64,000 nucleotides of DNA, taken from assembly GCF_002931055.1 (NCBI RefSeq), contig NZ_PSXX01000004.1, forward strand, positions 62,001-126,000, in the 5' to 3' direction. Positions within the stretch are counted from its first letter, which is position 1; every line of letters begins with the position of its first letter. Source of the DNA: Pseudoclavibacter sp. AY1H1. Lineage in GTDB: Bacteria; Actinomycetota; Actinomycetes; Actinomycetales; Microbacteriaceae. The notes under the pieces are model-generated. The model made no database searches, was not told where the DNA came from, and saw only the letters and a program-made list of their open reading frames with translations. Below, in pieces: positions 51,816-60,970 of the stretch. The position numbers and the translations under genes are program-made.

Positions 51816-52481
51816 TTAGCCGTTGTAGGCGACGTAATGCAGCTCGGGCTGCCGACGCTCGTCGTGCAGTCGCGCCAGCGCCTCGGCGATGACCTCGGGC
51901 TCGGCGTCGGGGTGGCCGCCTCCGATGAGCGCGGTGATGCCCATGTGCGCGACATAGACGCCCTTCGGCTGCAGTGCGTTGTGCAGATTGAGGGCCCAGT
52001 TGCGGAGTCCGGCTGCGGCGATGTTCACGTTGGCGAGGGAAGGCCGGGGGTTGAGGGAACCACCGCCGGTGACGACGAGAACCGTGCCCTCGCCGGCCGC
52101 GATCATGTCCGGCAGCACAGCACCGACGGCGGTGAGTGCGCCCCCGAGATAGAAGTCGATCTGGGGCTGCAGGTTCTCCATCGTCACATCGAGGACGTCG
52201 ACGGTGGCCAGGGACCGGTCCGCTGGCGAGAACTCGAGCACGTCGATCGGGCCAAGGGTGTCCCTGATCGCACGAAGAGCTTCCGTGACGGAGCCTGGGC
52301 GGCTGATGTCGGCAGCGAACGCGTGGGCTGCGATGCCTTCGCCCACGAGAGTCTCGACGAGGGAGTCGAGCCTGGCCTGGGTGCGTGCCACGAGAGCGAC
52401 GTCGAACCCTCGACGTCCGAAGGCACGGGCGATCTCGAGTCCGAGTCCGGGGCCGGCCCCGATGATGGTGAGAAGAGGCAT
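51816..52481 (-). CDS. Atypical short-chain dehydrogenase
   Basis: A 221-residue SDR-fold protein with a normal cofactor loop (LLTIIGAGPGLGLEIARAFGRRG). The usual YxxxK catalytic pair is missing: after VVTGGGSLNPRPSLANVN the sequence continues IAAAGLRNW, without Tyr or Lys in place. It may bind NAD(P) without classical dehydrogenase activity. It is divergent from a TetR gene with two TTGAGG palindromes between. Confidence 0.78.
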   Translation of the reverse strand: MPLLTIIGAGPGLGLEIARAFGRRGFDVALVARTQARLDSLVETLVGEGIAAHAFAADISRPGSVTEALRAIRDTLGPIDVLEFSPADRSLATVDVLDVTMENLQPQIDFYLGGALTAVGAVLPDMIAAGEGTVLVVTGGGSLNPRPSLANVNIAAAGLRNWALNLHNALQPKGVYVAHMGITALIGGGHPDAEPEVIAEALARLHDERRQPELHYVAYNG

Positions 52482-52533
52482 GAGGCGTCCTTTCGTGTCC
52501 CGCGCAGCGCAGATACCGCAGGGGTGGGTTAGA

Positions 52534-52583
52534 TTGAGGTTGCCCTCAAGTTCCTCAGCATCATATGTTGAGGCCACCCTCAA
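52534..52583. promoter_or_regulatory. Two TetR-type operators
   Basis: TTGAGG-N4-CCTCAA occurs at 52534-52549 and 52568-52583, centres 34 bp apart, in the SDR/TetR divergent gap. Perfect arms in both. Confidence 0.7.
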
Positions 52584-52600
52584 TATCTACCGGAATCGTC

Positions 52601-53164
52601 ATGACGCCCATCAACGGCCTCCGCCGAGATGCCCAAGCCAACGTCGAGAGGCTCCACGCAGCCGCACGGACGGTATTCGCGCGCCGCGGGCTCGCGGCTC
52701 CGCTGGACGAGATCGCCCGCGAGGCGGGCGTGAGCATCGGCACCCTCTACAACCGGGTCGGGTCCCGTGAAGCACTCATCGACGCCGTGATCCCTGCAAT
52801 CGCCGGCGAAAAGCTACTGGCGCTCAAGGAGCGATCGCTGAGCCAACCATCGCCTCGTGCACGGCTGGAGGCGTTCATCGCAGGGATGATCGACCTACAG
52901 GTCGACGATCCGGCGCTGAGCGATGCCATGCTCCGTCGCTTCCCGAACGCGACCTCGCTCATCGAGACCTGCGATCGCTCGACCGCGCTCGGTCAGGATC
53001 TGATCGACGACGCCCACGCCTCTGGCGCCCTCTCCCGAGACTTCACCGCCGACGACCTCATGACAGTGCTGTGGATGGCAGGAACCGCAAGCCACGACCC
53101 CTCAGCCCCCGCAGGATGGCGACGAGTCGTCGACCGCAGCATCGCCGCCGCCTGGACCGCCTGA
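52601..53164 (+). CDS. TetR-family transcriptional regulator
   Basis: A 187-residue regulator, HTH at about residues 32-52 (APLDEIAREAGVSIGTLYNRVGSREALIDAV), helical ligand domain after. The ATG at 52601 gives MTPINGLRRDAQANVERL, the normal family start; an upstream frame would run into the operator. It is expected to repress the divergent SDR and itself. Confidence 0.87.
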   Translation: MTPINGLRRDAQANVERLHAAARTVFARRGLAAPLDEIAREAGVSIGTLYNRVGSREALIDAVIPAIAGEKLLALKERSLSQPSPRARLEAFIAGMIDLQVDDPALSDAMLRRFPNATSLIETCDRSTALGQDLIDDAHASGALSRDFTADDLMTVLWMAGTASHDPSAPAGWRRVVDRSIAAAWTA

Positions 53165-53210
53165 CGACAGCAGCACCTCGAGGCTCGCGCACTTCGCTAG
53201 CATCGGCTGA

Positions 53211-53804
53211 ATGTCGAAGACCACGGACGCCTACTCCCTCCGAGCGGACGAATACAGCAGCCTCCTAGGTTCGATGGAGTCGGTGCACGACTCCGACCGC
53301 CAGCTCATCGACAGCTGGGTAGCGGCAGTTGAAGGTCGGGGGCTGGACGCAGGTTGCGGGCCCGGGCACTGGACGGACTATCTCGCCAGGAGGGGGCTCG
53401 AGGTCCGGGGCATCGACCTGGTCCCGGCCTTCATCGAGCGTGCGCGATCCTCGTATTCCGGCGTGCGATTCGATGTGGGGAGCATCGACGAGATCGACGA
53501 GCCCGACGACTCCCTCGGGGGCGTCCTGTCCTGGTACTCGACGATCCACCACGACCCGTCTCGCATCTCCGAACCCCTCACCGAGTTCGCTCGGGTCCTG
53601 CGCCCAGGCGGCCTGCTTGTCCTCGGGTACTTCGAAGGTCCCGCGTGCGAAGCGTTCGATCACGCCATCACAACCGCGTACCGGTGGCCGGCGAGCGAGT
53701 TCGAGCAAACCCTGGAAGCATCCGGATTCGAGGTGCTCGAATCCCATCGGCGAACGAGCAGAACCCACAGACCACACGGCGCCGTCGTCTGCCGACTCGC
53801 TTGA
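53211..53804 (+). CDS. SAM-dependent methyltransferase
   Basis: A 197-residue class I methyltransferase. Motif I is GLDAGCGPGHWTDYLARRG near residue 44, the acidic residue of motif II is in VRGIDLVPAFIERAR, and FARVLRPGGLLVLGYFEG near 128 is motif VI/post-motif. The acceptor is unknown. It is a single gene, with its stop 52 bases from the converging RCC1 gene. Confidence 0.85.
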   Translation: MSKTTDAYSLRADEYSSLLGSMESVHDSDRQLIDSWVAAVEGRGLDAGCGPGHWTDYLARRGLEVRGIDLVPAFIERARSSYSGVRFDVGSIDEIDEPDDSLGGVLSWYSTIHHDPSRISEPLTEFARVLRPGGLLVLGYFEGPACEAFDHAITTAYRWPASEFEQTLEASGFEVLESHRRTSRTHRPHGAVVCRLA

Positions 53805-53856
53805 GCCTGGCTGAACGGCGGGTGGCATCGCAGGAGGGATGCTTCGGCCCAGCCCT

Positions 53857-54723
53857 TCAGGCGAGTTCGATTTTCCACTCGGCGACGTCGCACTGCCCGT
53901 CGTCGTTGTTGCCGGATGCAAGCACTGTTCCGTCTGCGCGCAGGCCGAGCGTGTGCGCTGACCCCGCGGCCACCGCCACGACGTCCCGCCACGTTGCGAC
54001 CTCGCATTGCCCACGCCCGTTGTCGCCGGATGCGCGCACCCGACCGTTCCCGAGGACAGCAACCGTGTGGCGGCTCCCGGCTGAGAGGGCCACCACGTCG
54101 CGCCACTCCAGCGCATCCACGAGGCCCGCCGCCCGATCGCCAGCGACAACCACCCGACCTTCTCGAGTCAGACCGACAGTGTGGAAGTAGCCCGCAGCCA
54201 CCGCGCTCACGCCGCGCCAGTCCGCCACGGAGGATTGCCCCCTCCGATCGTTGCCCGCAGCGACCGCCGTGCCGTCTGCGCGAAGCCCCACCGTGTGCCA
54301 GTCTCCCGCGGCGACGGCGACAAGCTCGCTCCACCCTTCGACGTCATTCGCTCCCTCGTTCCGCCTCCCCGCGGCCAGGGCTCGCCCGTCCGCGGAGACG
54401 GCGAGAGTGCGCCGCCAGCCGGCAGCAACAGCCACGACCTGCGTCCAGTCACCGACGTTGCACTGCCCCTCGTTGTTCCAACCGGTGGCGAGTACGGTGC
54501 CGTCCGCGCGCAACCCGACTGTGTGAGATCGGCCCGTGTTCGCTGCGGTATGCACCCCACCGACAGCGACCGAGATGACCTCGGACCAGCTGTCCACCCG
54601 TCGCTCCTCCGAGCGCGCTCGACCAGCGGTGCATACAGCCCCGCCTGCCATCACACCGGCAGAGTGGCGTCGACCGGCCGCGATCTTCGCGCGGGCAGGT
54701 TTCGCGTGCTGGTCGAACCTCAT
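53857..54723 (-). CDS. RCC1-repeat protein
   Basis: A 288-residue protein made of six to seven RCC1-type repeats of about 40 residues, each with the VAAG.xHTVGLRADGTVxAxGxNxxGQ pattern (for example near residues 68, 107, 147, 187 and 265), enough for one beta-propeller. No signal peptide or other domain. Bacterial RCC1 proteins usually act in protein-protein contacts; no function is known here. The first repeat carries an extra insertion (AVGGVHTAANTGRSHTVG), suggesting partial duplication. Confidence 0.82.
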   Translation of the reverse strand: MRFDQHAKPARAKIAAGRRHSAGVMAGGAVCTAGRARSEERRVDSWSEVISVAVGGVHTAANTGRSHTVGLRADGTVLATGWNNEGQCNVGDWTQVVAVAAGWRRTLAVSADGRALAAGRRNEGANDVEGWSELVAVAAGDWHTVGLRADGTAVAAGNDRRGQSSVADWRGVSAVAAGYFHTVGLTREGRVVVAGDRAAGLVDALEWRDVVALSAGSRHTVAVLGNGRVRASGDNGRGQCEVATWRDVVAVAAGSAHTLGLRADGTVLASGNNDDGQCDVAEWKIELA

Positions 54724-54817
54724 ACGTTGATCGTCTCAGCCAGTTCGCCGTACCGCGCTCATCGACGTGCGGTGCCCTCCGGTATCACTCCGACGACGGG
54801 GCCAGCTCGCCGTCGCG

Positions 54818-55480
54818 CTAGGGACGCAACCAGCGGATGAGTCGCCGGAGGAGCTCTCGGTGCTCCGGAGCTTCGAAGGATCGAGCGTCGTGCCCGAGCG
54901 CATCGTAGGCAGCCCGGCCGTACTCGGCCGTCTCGTCGCGCGTCCAGATGAGCGGGTGCGTCGAGCCATCGTGGGCGTGGGCCAGCAACGTCCGCACGGC
55001 GTCGGCCACGCGCAGGTGGCTGTAGCGCTCATCGTTGATCGTGAAGTCCTCGATGCCGACGGTGATCGGGTCTGCGACGACCTGCACCTGGGTCTCGTCC
55101 TGCTCCGGGTGCATGGAAACCCCTCGAACCCACCGCCCGCCGAGCGCTTCTTCCCATTCGGGTGACTCGGTGAAGCTGGTCGAGGAGACATGCAGGGCCA
55201 GCAGCGGGGTGCCGCTCCCGAGGAGTCGACGCAACCCCTCTCGAGCGCTGGCGGCGGGTACCTCCTCGCCGTCACGGGGAAGACCGAGGTTCACGACGAG
55301 CAGGTCGGGCGCGGGCGGATCCGAGCTCAGAACGGAATCGACATCGGTGGCGACAGTTGTTGCGAATCCCTCATCCTCGAGGAGTCGCACGAGCTGAGCG
55401 GTGGTTTCCGCGAAGGGATGCCAGGGGTCTGCGTAGCGTCCGACGCCGCTGAGGACGAGGGCGGTGAGTGGGGCGGGCAT
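54818..55480 (-). CDS. ThuA-domain protein
   Basis: A 220-residue protein of the ThuA-like (class I glutamine amidotransferase-like fold) family: LTALVLSGVGRYADPWHPFAETTAQLVRLLEDEGF at the start, PDLLVVNLG near 59, GTPLLALHVSSTSF near 88 and SMHPEQDETQVQVVADPITVGIEDFTINDERYSHLRV near 120. Members are linked to carbohydrate metabolism but the reaction is not established. It is divergent from the DeoR/LacI-type regulator of the sugar cluster, 79 bases away, so it may belong to the same regulon. Confidence 0.78.
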   Translation of the reverse strand: MPAPLTALVLSGVGRYADPWHPFAETTAQLVRLLEDEGFATTVATDVDSVLSSDPPAPDLLVVNLGLPRDGEEVPAASAREGLRRLLGSGTPLLALHVSSTSFTESPEWEEALGGRWVRGVSMHPEQDETQVQVVADPITVGIEDFTINDERYSHLRVADAVRTLLAHAHDGSTHPLIWTRDETAEYGRAAYDALGHDARSFEAPEHRELLRRLIRWLRP

Positions 55481-55528
55481 GTCCCGGAGTGTAGGTGACG
55501 CTCGCGCGGAGGGGCCGAGGTGTGTTTG

Positions 55529-55552
55529 CATTCGGGTGTTCTTGTTCGAATG
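55529..55552. promoter_or_regulatory. Inverted repeat upstream of the sugar-cluster regulator
   Basis: CATTCG (55529-55534) and CGAATG (55547-55552) with a 12-base spacer, between the ThuA gene and the regulator. Possible autoregulatory site. Confidence 0.4.
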
Positions 55553-55559
55553 AGTCCGT

Positions 55560-56678
55560 TTGGAGTACGCCATGGTTGCCGCCGCCCGTAGGGATGTCAT
55601 TCTGCGTGAACTGGAGCTGCGCGGTTCCATCATGAACGCCGCATTGGCGGCGAGGCTCGGCGTCTCGCAGATGACCTTGCGACGCGATCTGATCGCGCTG
55701 GAATCGAATGGGTTACTGGTGCGGGTACACGGCGGAGCGCTGTCGCCGGGAGTCGCGGTCCAGCAGGAGCGCGCCGACCCGCTCGCATCACGGGCGAGCG
55801 AACGCCCCGTGGCGACCATCGGGATGATCGTGCCAACGAGCGCGTACTACTTCCCGGAAGTGATCAGAGGGGCGAGCCAAGCCGCCCGTGAGCTGAACTG
55901 TCGACTGGTGGTGGGCGCGACAAGTTATTCCGAGGCGGAGGAGCTGCGCCAGGCGCAGCGCCTCATCGATCGAGGCGTGGACGCCCTCCTGATCACGCCG
56001 CACGACACGATCCACGAGGACTCGCCTCTGCTTGAGCTACTGGAGCGCGCGCCGGTCCCGATCGTGGTCGTGGAGCGCTCGATCGACGAGGCGATGGCTG
56101 GCCGATTGGAGTGGGTGCGCTCAGACCACAGCTATGGTGCGGAGATCGCCGTGCGGCACCTCGTGGATGAAGGACACGAACGGATTGCCCTCGCCGCGCG
56201 CCCCGTTGCCACGGCCACCGGACTGAACATCGGGTACCAGCGGGCGATGCGCGCAACAGGGAACAAGGCTGGCCGGATGCGGCGGGAGCTCCCCCATCCC
56301 CCGGCCGGCCAGAACGTGCTCATCTCCGAGCTCACGCAGCTGCTGGACGATTGCCTCGCCCAGGGCGTGACCGCGGCGATCATTCTCGGCGACGCGGATT
56401 CGATGGCGTTCACGGACCTCGTCATCGAACGAGGCCTGCGTGTGCCCGAAGACTTCGGGGTGATCGCCTACGACGACGAGATCTCGGCCCTCGCGGCGGT
56501 ACCGCTGACGGCGGTTGCGCCGCCCAAGCACGAACTCGGCCATACGGCGCTCCGCCTGGTCATGGACCGCCTTCGCCTGGGCGATGAGCGAGCGCGTTCT
56601 GTTGTGCGCATGATCCTCTTGCCGAGTCTCATCGTCCGGGAGTCGACGCGTCGCACCGGAGATTCTGTGCGTTTGTGA
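55560..56678 (+). CDS. DeoR-HTH / LacI-sensor hybrid regulator
   Basis: A 372-residue regulator. Residues 5-60 are a DeoR-type winged helix (RRDVILRELELRGSIMNAALAARLGVSQMTLRRDLIALESNGLLVRVHGGAL). Residues 85-360 are a LacI-type periplasmic-binding-like sensor (ATIGMIVPTSAYYFPEVIRGASQAA, HLVDEGHERIAL, DFGVIAYDDEISALAAVPLTAVAPPKHELGHTA). This combination is known in some actinobacteria. Start at TTG 55560 or ATG 55572. It probably controls the ABC importer downstream. Confidence 0.85.
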   Translation: MEYAMVAAARRDVILRELELRGSIMNAALAARLGVSQMTLRRDLIALESNGLLVRVHGGALSPGVAVQQERADPLASRASERPVATIGMIVPTSAYYFPEVIRGASQAARELNCRLVVGATSYSEAEELRQAQRLIDRGVDALLITPHDTIHEDSPLLELLERAPVPIVVVERSIDEAMAGRLEWVRSDHSYGAEIAVRHLVDEGHERIALAARPVATATGLNIGYQRAMRATGNKAGRMRRELPHPPAGQNVLISELTQLLDDCLAQGVTAAIILGDADSMAFTDLVIERGLRVPEDFGVIAYDDEISALAAVPLTAVAPPKHELGHTALRLVMDRLRLGDERARSVVRMILLPSLIVRESTRRTGDSVRL

Positions 56679-56698
56679 GCGTTTGAGGCGCGAACGCT
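56678..56698. promoter_or_regulatory. Operator candidate before the ABC importer
   Basis: AGCGTT (56678-56683) and AACGCT (56693-56698) with a nine-base spacer, just after the regulator gene and upstream of the solute-binding protein. LacI-like half-sites; likely target of the hybrid regulator. Confidence 0.5.
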
Positions 56699-56764
56699 TG
56701 GCGCGTGGGGGGGGAGCATCGATGATCGATCCACACCACCGTTGTTGTCTCAGAGGAGTCCCTC

Positions 56765-58057
56765 ATGCGTCTGCGTCGTCTCCCGATCCCCGCTGCCATC
56801 CTGGTCACGGCGATCGCTCTCACCGGCTGCGCGCCGACCGGTTCCGCGCCCGCTGCCCCACCGGCCGGTCCGGCCACCGGCGAGGTCACGTTCTGGTCCT
56901 CGCTGAGCGGCATGGCGGACGTCGCGGCCGCCTTCAACGCGAGCCAGGACGACATCACCGTCTCGTTCGAAGAGATCCCCAATGGCGCGAACGGCGGGTA
57001 CACGAAGCTCGCGGCAGCGATCACCTCCGGCACGGGCCCGGATGTCGTCGGCATCGAGTACGACCGCCTGCCCGGGTTCGTCGCTTCCGGCCAGGTGCTC
57101 CCGCTGACGGACCTCGTCGATGAGGAGACGCGCTCCGCCTACGACGACCAGGTGGAGAACCTGGTCACGTTCGGCGACGACAGCTACGCCCTCCCGTACG
57201 ACGCGCCGCCCCTCGTGAACTGGTACCGCCAGGACGTTCTCGACGCCGCCGGAGTTGCCGTGCCGACGACCTGGGAGGAGTTCGAGGCGGCGGCTCGTGC
57301 CGTGAAGGCGTGGAACCCCGACGCGTACCTCGCGAGCTTCTTCACGAACGAGCCACCGCTCGCCCCCTTGTCCTGGCAGGCAGGCGGCAAGTGGTTCTCC
57401 GCGGAGGACGACCACTGGAACGTCGCCGTCGACGACGCAGCGTCGGTGAAGGTGGCCGACTTCTGGCAGCGACTGATCGATGAGGACCTGATCAAGAAGC
57501 AGCTCGGCTACAGCGATGAATGGACCGCGGACCTCGGCAACGGCACCGTGAACGGCTGGATCGGCGGCTCATGGAGCGCATCCGGGTTGAAGACCCGCAC
57601 CGAGGCCGCCGGGCAGGCAGGCAAGTGGATCGCCGCGGCACCACCGACGTGGGACGGCGAACCGACCGGCGCGCTCAACGGGGGAACCGGCTTCGCGCTC
57701 GCAGAGACGAGCGAGAACACCGCGGCCGCTGCAGTGTTCCTCAAGTGGCTGGCGACAACCGAGGAAGCCGTGCAGGCCCGTGGTGCCGTGGGAACGGCGT
57801 ACCTCGCCTACCCCGGCTTGAACGAGGTCGCCGAATCCGTCGCCCCCGTCGACTACTACGGCAACGACATCTACCAGGTCTTCGACGACGCGTCCGCGAA
57901 CCTCGCCCCGTGGGCCTGGGGCCCCAGCTACGACATCACCAGCACTGAGCTGAAGGAAGGCGTCACCAGCGCCCCAACCCTCGCCGACGCGCTCAGGAGC
58001 ACGCAAACGGGAACCGTCGAAGGTCTCGAGGGGCTCGGGCTGGACGTGACCGAATGA
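56765..58057 (+). CDS. ABC transporter solute-binding lipoprotein (sugar type)
   Basis: A 430-residue extracellular binding protein of the family-1 carbohydrate type. The lipoprotein signal ends in LTGC (Cys near residue 20). The mature part has EVTFWSSLSGMADVAAAFN, GTGPDVVGIEYDRLPGFVASGQVLPLTDLVD and PTTWEEFEAAARAVKAW, the usual landmarks. It feeds the two permeases that follow; the sugar is unknown. The 3' end overlaps the first permease (ATGA). Confidence 0.9.
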   Translation: MRLRRLPIPAAILVTAIALTGCAPTGSAPAAPPAGPATGEVTFWSSLSGMADVAAAFNASQDDITVSFEEIPNGANGGYTKLAAAITSGTGPDVVGIEYDRLPGFVASGQVLPLTDLVDEETRSAYDDQVENLVTFGDDSYALPYDAPPLVNWYRQDVLDAAGVAVPTTWEEFEAAARAVKAWNPDAYLASFFTNEPPLAPLSWQAGGKWFSAEDDHWNVAVDDAASVKVADFWQRLIDEDLIKKQLGYSDEWTADLGNGTVNGWIGGSWSASGLKTRTEAAGQAGKWIAAAPPTWDGEPTGALNGGTGFALAETSENTAAAAVFLKWLATTEEAVQARGAVGTAYLAYPGLNEVAESVAPVDYYGNDIYQVFDDASANLAPWAWGPSYDITSTELKEGVTSAPTLADALRSTQTGTVEGLEGLGLDVTE

Positions 58058-58986
58058 CACTCCTCAAGCGCGTTCACCCCAGGGCGCCGCGCCGCACCGG
58101 AGTGTCGGGCACGGGCGGGCGCACCGCCGCGATCTTCCTGGTCCCGTTCTTCGCCCTCTTCCTGGTCACCATGATCGCCCCGGTCGTCTACGCGATCGGC
58201 ATGAGCCTGTTCGCCGAGTCCCGATCCGGCCTGGGCTTCGGTGAGACGACGACAGAGTTCGTGGGACTCGGGAACTACATCTCCGTGCTCTCGGACCAGA
58301 GCTTCATCGAAGGGTTCGGCCGGCTGGCCATCTACTGCGTGCTCTACGTTCCCGTCCTGCTGCTGGTCGCGCTGACGCTGGCACTGCTGCTGGACGCGGG
58401 CGTCACCTATGCGAAGCGCACCTTCCAGCTCCTCCTGTTCCTGCCTCACGCGGTTCCCGGCGTGATCGCCGCACTCATCTGGGCCTACCTCTACACCCCC
58501 GGTGTCAGCCCGATCGTGAAGGCGCTCGCCTCCGGCGGGATCGAGATCAACTTCCTCTCGGTCGAGTTGGTCCTGCCGTCCATGGTCAACATCGCCGTGT
58601 GGGAATGGGCCGGATACAACGTCATCATCCTCTTCACGGCTCTGCAGGCCGTGTCCCGCGAAGTGCTCGAGGCAGCCCGCATCGACGGCGCCGGCGGGAT
58701 CCGCACCGCCATCTCCATCAAGACACCCCTCATCGCCCCAGCCCTGGGAGTTGCGCTGCTGTTCACCGTCATCGGCTCACTGCAGCTCTTCACCGAGCCC
58801 CGCATCCTCTCCTCCGCCACGACGGCAGTGACCAGCACCTGGGTGCCCAACATGTGGGCCTACGACGCGGCCTTCAACCGCAACAACCTGCCGGAGGCGG
58901 CCGCGGCCTCCATCGTGCTCGCAGCGCTCGCTGGAGTCCTGTCCTGGGCCGTGACCCGATTCACCTCGAAGGAGCCCACATCATGA
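58054..58986 (+). CDS. ABC sugar permease, MalF-type
   Basis: A 310-residue inner-membrane component with six main helices and the EAA loop VSREVLEAARIDGAGGIRTAISIKTPLIAP near residue 206. The binding-protein stop and this start overlap, as do this stop and the next start, so the transporter parts are coupled. Confidence 0.9.
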   Translation: MTLLKRVHPRAPRRTGVSGTGGRTAAIFLVPFFALFLVTMIAPVVYAIGMSLFAESRSGLGFGETTTEFVGLGNYISVLSDQSFIEGFGRLAIYCVLYVPVLLLVALTLALLLDAGVTYAKRTFQLLLFLPHAVPGVIAALIWAYLYTPGVSPIVKALASGGIEINFLSVELVLPSMVNIAVWEWAGYNVIILFTALQAVSREVLEAARIDGAGGIRTAISIKTPLIAPALGVALLFTVIGSLQLFTEPRILSSATTAVTSTWVPNMWAYDAAFNRNNLPEAAAASIVLAALAGVLSWAVTRFTSKEPTS

Positions 58987-59900
58987 CCGCGACGCTCGAC
59001 ACCGTTGACGCCCCGACCGTCTCAACCGAGCCGTCCACGGCTCCGCCACGTCGCCGTCGCGCGCGGCGCCGTTCCGGTGGCGCCGCACTCACGGTCAACG
59101 GCCTGCTGATCGTCGGCACCGCCTACATGGTGCTGCCCCTGTTCTGGCTCGTCTTCGCGGTCACCAAGGACGCCTCCGGCCTGTACTCCGGAGACGCGTT
59201 CTCCATCGGGAGCGACTTCTTCGCGAACATGTCGCGACTCCTCACGCAGGACGACGGCATCTTCCTGCGGTGGCTCGCGAACAGCATCCTCTACGCCGGT
59301 GCGGGGGCGATCATCGGAGGATTCGTCGCTCTGATGGCCGGCTACGCGTTCGACAAGTTCATCTTCAAGGGCAGCAAGCCCCTCTACGCCCTGGTCCTCG
59401 TCGGTGTCCTCATCCCCAACACGGCAACCGTCATCCCGCTCTATCTCCTCGCCGCGTCCGTCGGTGCGACGAACACGATCTGGGCTGTGCTCATCCCCGC
59501 CTTCTGCAACCCGTTCAGCGTGTACCTCGCCCGCGTCTTCAGCGCCGGCTACCTCCCCAATGAAGTCCTCGAGGCGGCCCGGGTGGACGGGGCTGGCCCC
59601 ATTCGCACCTTCCTGCAGATCGGGTTCCCGATGCTGCTCCCAGGTTTCGTGACCATCGCCCTGTTCCAGTTCGTCGGCGTGTGGAACAACTTCATGCTGC
59701 CGCTGATCATGCTGCAGGACCGAAGCCTCTTCCCCTCCAGCGTCGGCATCGCGCTCTGGCAGAGCCAGGTGCAGCAGAACCCGGACTTCTCCACCCTGGT
59801 CATCGCCGGCTCCTTCCTCTCCATCGTGCCCCTCGTGGTCGCGTTCGTGATGCTGCAGCGCTTCTGGCGCGCTGGCCTCAGCGCCGGGAGTGTGAAGTGA
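58983..59900 (+). CDS. ABC sugar permease, MalG-type
   Basis: A 305-residue second permease. After a basic N-terminal tail (PPRRRRARRRSGG) come six helices and the EAA loop LPNEVLEAARVDGAGPIRTFLQIGFPMLLPG near residue 195. No ATP-binding subunit is encoded in the cluster; actinobacteria often use a shared MsiK-type ATPase. Confidence 0.9.
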   Translation: MTATLDTVDAPTVSTEPSTAPPRRRRARRRSGGAALTVNGLLIVGTAYMVLPLFWLVFAVTKDASGLYSGDAFSIGSDFFANMSRLLTQDDGIFLRWLANSILYAGAGAIIGGFVALMAGYAFDKFIFKGSKPLYALVLVGVLIPNTATVIPLYLLAASVGATNTIWAVLIPAFCNPFSVYLARVFSAGYLPNEVLEAARVDGAGPIRTFLQIGFPMLLPGFVTIALFQFVGVWNNFMLPLIMLQDRSLFPSSVGIALWQSQVQQNPDFSTLVIAGSFLSIVPLVVAFVMLQRFWRAGLSAGSVK

Positions 59901-60901
59901 GTCCCCGCAAACGCGTCGCCTTCGCGATGACCACGGCCGCGTTGAACCGCGTCTTCCCACCCCGGCAGATCGATGCGATCGCTGAGACCGCCGACGTCCT
60001 CGGGCACATCGTCGAGTTCGAGTCCGACCGGGCTCGGGGCATCCTCGCGGACGTGGAGGTGCTGATCACCGGCTGGGGCTCTCCTCGCGTCGACACCCGC
60101 GTCCTCGCCGCCGCCCCGAACCTGGAGGCGATCCTGCACTCTGCCGGCACCATCAAGCCCTACGTGAGCGAAGCTGTCGTTCATAGCGGGATCAGGGTGA
60201 GCACTGCGGCGGCGGCGAACGCCGTGCCCGTCGCCGAGTACACCGTCGCGATGATCGTCTTGGCCGCGAAACGCGTCCTGCCCATGGCGCGTCACTACCG
60301 GGACGCTCGACGAGCGTTCGACGTCGAGAGCAGCTACCCCCAGCTGGGGGCGTTCGAGAAGCGCGTCGGAATCGTCGGCGCGTCCACGATCGGCCGTCTC
60401 GTGATCGAGCTCCTGCGCGCCTACCGCTTCGAGGTCGTCGTCTACGACCCGTATCTCAGCGACGACGACGCGGCGCACCTTGCGGTCGAGAGCGTCGGGC
60501 TGGATGAGCTGCTCGCCACAAGCGACGTCGTCTCGGTCCACGCCCCGTCCCTCCCCAGCACGCACAATCTCATCGACGCCCGCGGCATCAACCTGATGCG
60601 CGTGGATGCGACCCTCATCAACACCGCGCGGGGCGAGATCATCGACCAAGATGCCCTGACCGCTCGCGTCGTGGCCGGCGAGCTGTACGCGATCCTGGAT
60701 GTCACCGTCCCCTGGATCCTCGAGGCCGAGCACCCCCTCTACGTGGCGGAGCGTGCCCTGCTCACCCCCCACATCGCCGGCTCGTACGGCACTGAACTCG
60801 GTCGTCTCGCCGAGTCCGTCCGGGAAGAGCTGGCGCGCCTCTCCAGCGGTGACGATCTCGCACACGGGCTCACGGCCGCACGGTTCGCGGTCACCGCCTG
60901 A
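59897..60901 (+). CDS. D-2-hydroxyacid dehydrogenase family protein
   Basis: A 334-residue NAD(P)-dependent dehydrogenase: Rossmann fingerprint KRVGIVGASTIGRLVIELLRAYRFEVVVYDPY near residue 157 (GxSxxG variant), RGEIIDQDALTARVVAGELYAILDV near 245 with the catalytic Arg region INTARGE, and the Glu/His pair in PHIAGS near 292. Cytosolic. GTG at 59897 overlaps the permease stop. It probably reduces or oxidises a sugar-acid product of the imported compound. Confidence 0.86.
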   Translation: MSPRKRVAFAMTTAALNRVFPPRQIDAIAETADVLGHIVEFESDRARGILADVEVLITGWGSPRVDTRVLAAAPNLEAILHSAGTIKPYVSEAVVHSGIRVSTAAAANAVPVAEYTVAMIVLAAKRVLPMARHYRDARRAFDVESSYPQLGAFEKRVGIVGASTIGRLVIELLRAYRFEVVVYDPYLSDDDAAHLAVESVGLDELLATSDVVSVHAPSLPSTHNLIDARGINLMRVDATLINTARGEIIDQDALTARVVAGELYAILDVTVPWILEAEHPLYVAERALLTPHIAGSYGTELGRLAESVREELARLSSGDDLAHGLTAARFAVTA

Positions 60902-60970
60902 ACCCCAACCCCAGCAACGCCCCGCGGGGCGCCCTCTTGTCCCCGACGTTCTCATTCAGGGAGTACCCCC

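Noticed and set aside
53805-53856. Possible terminator between the methyltransferase and RCC1 genes
   Set aside because: Only a short imperfect stem (GCATC/GGATGC) was found; too weak to annotate.
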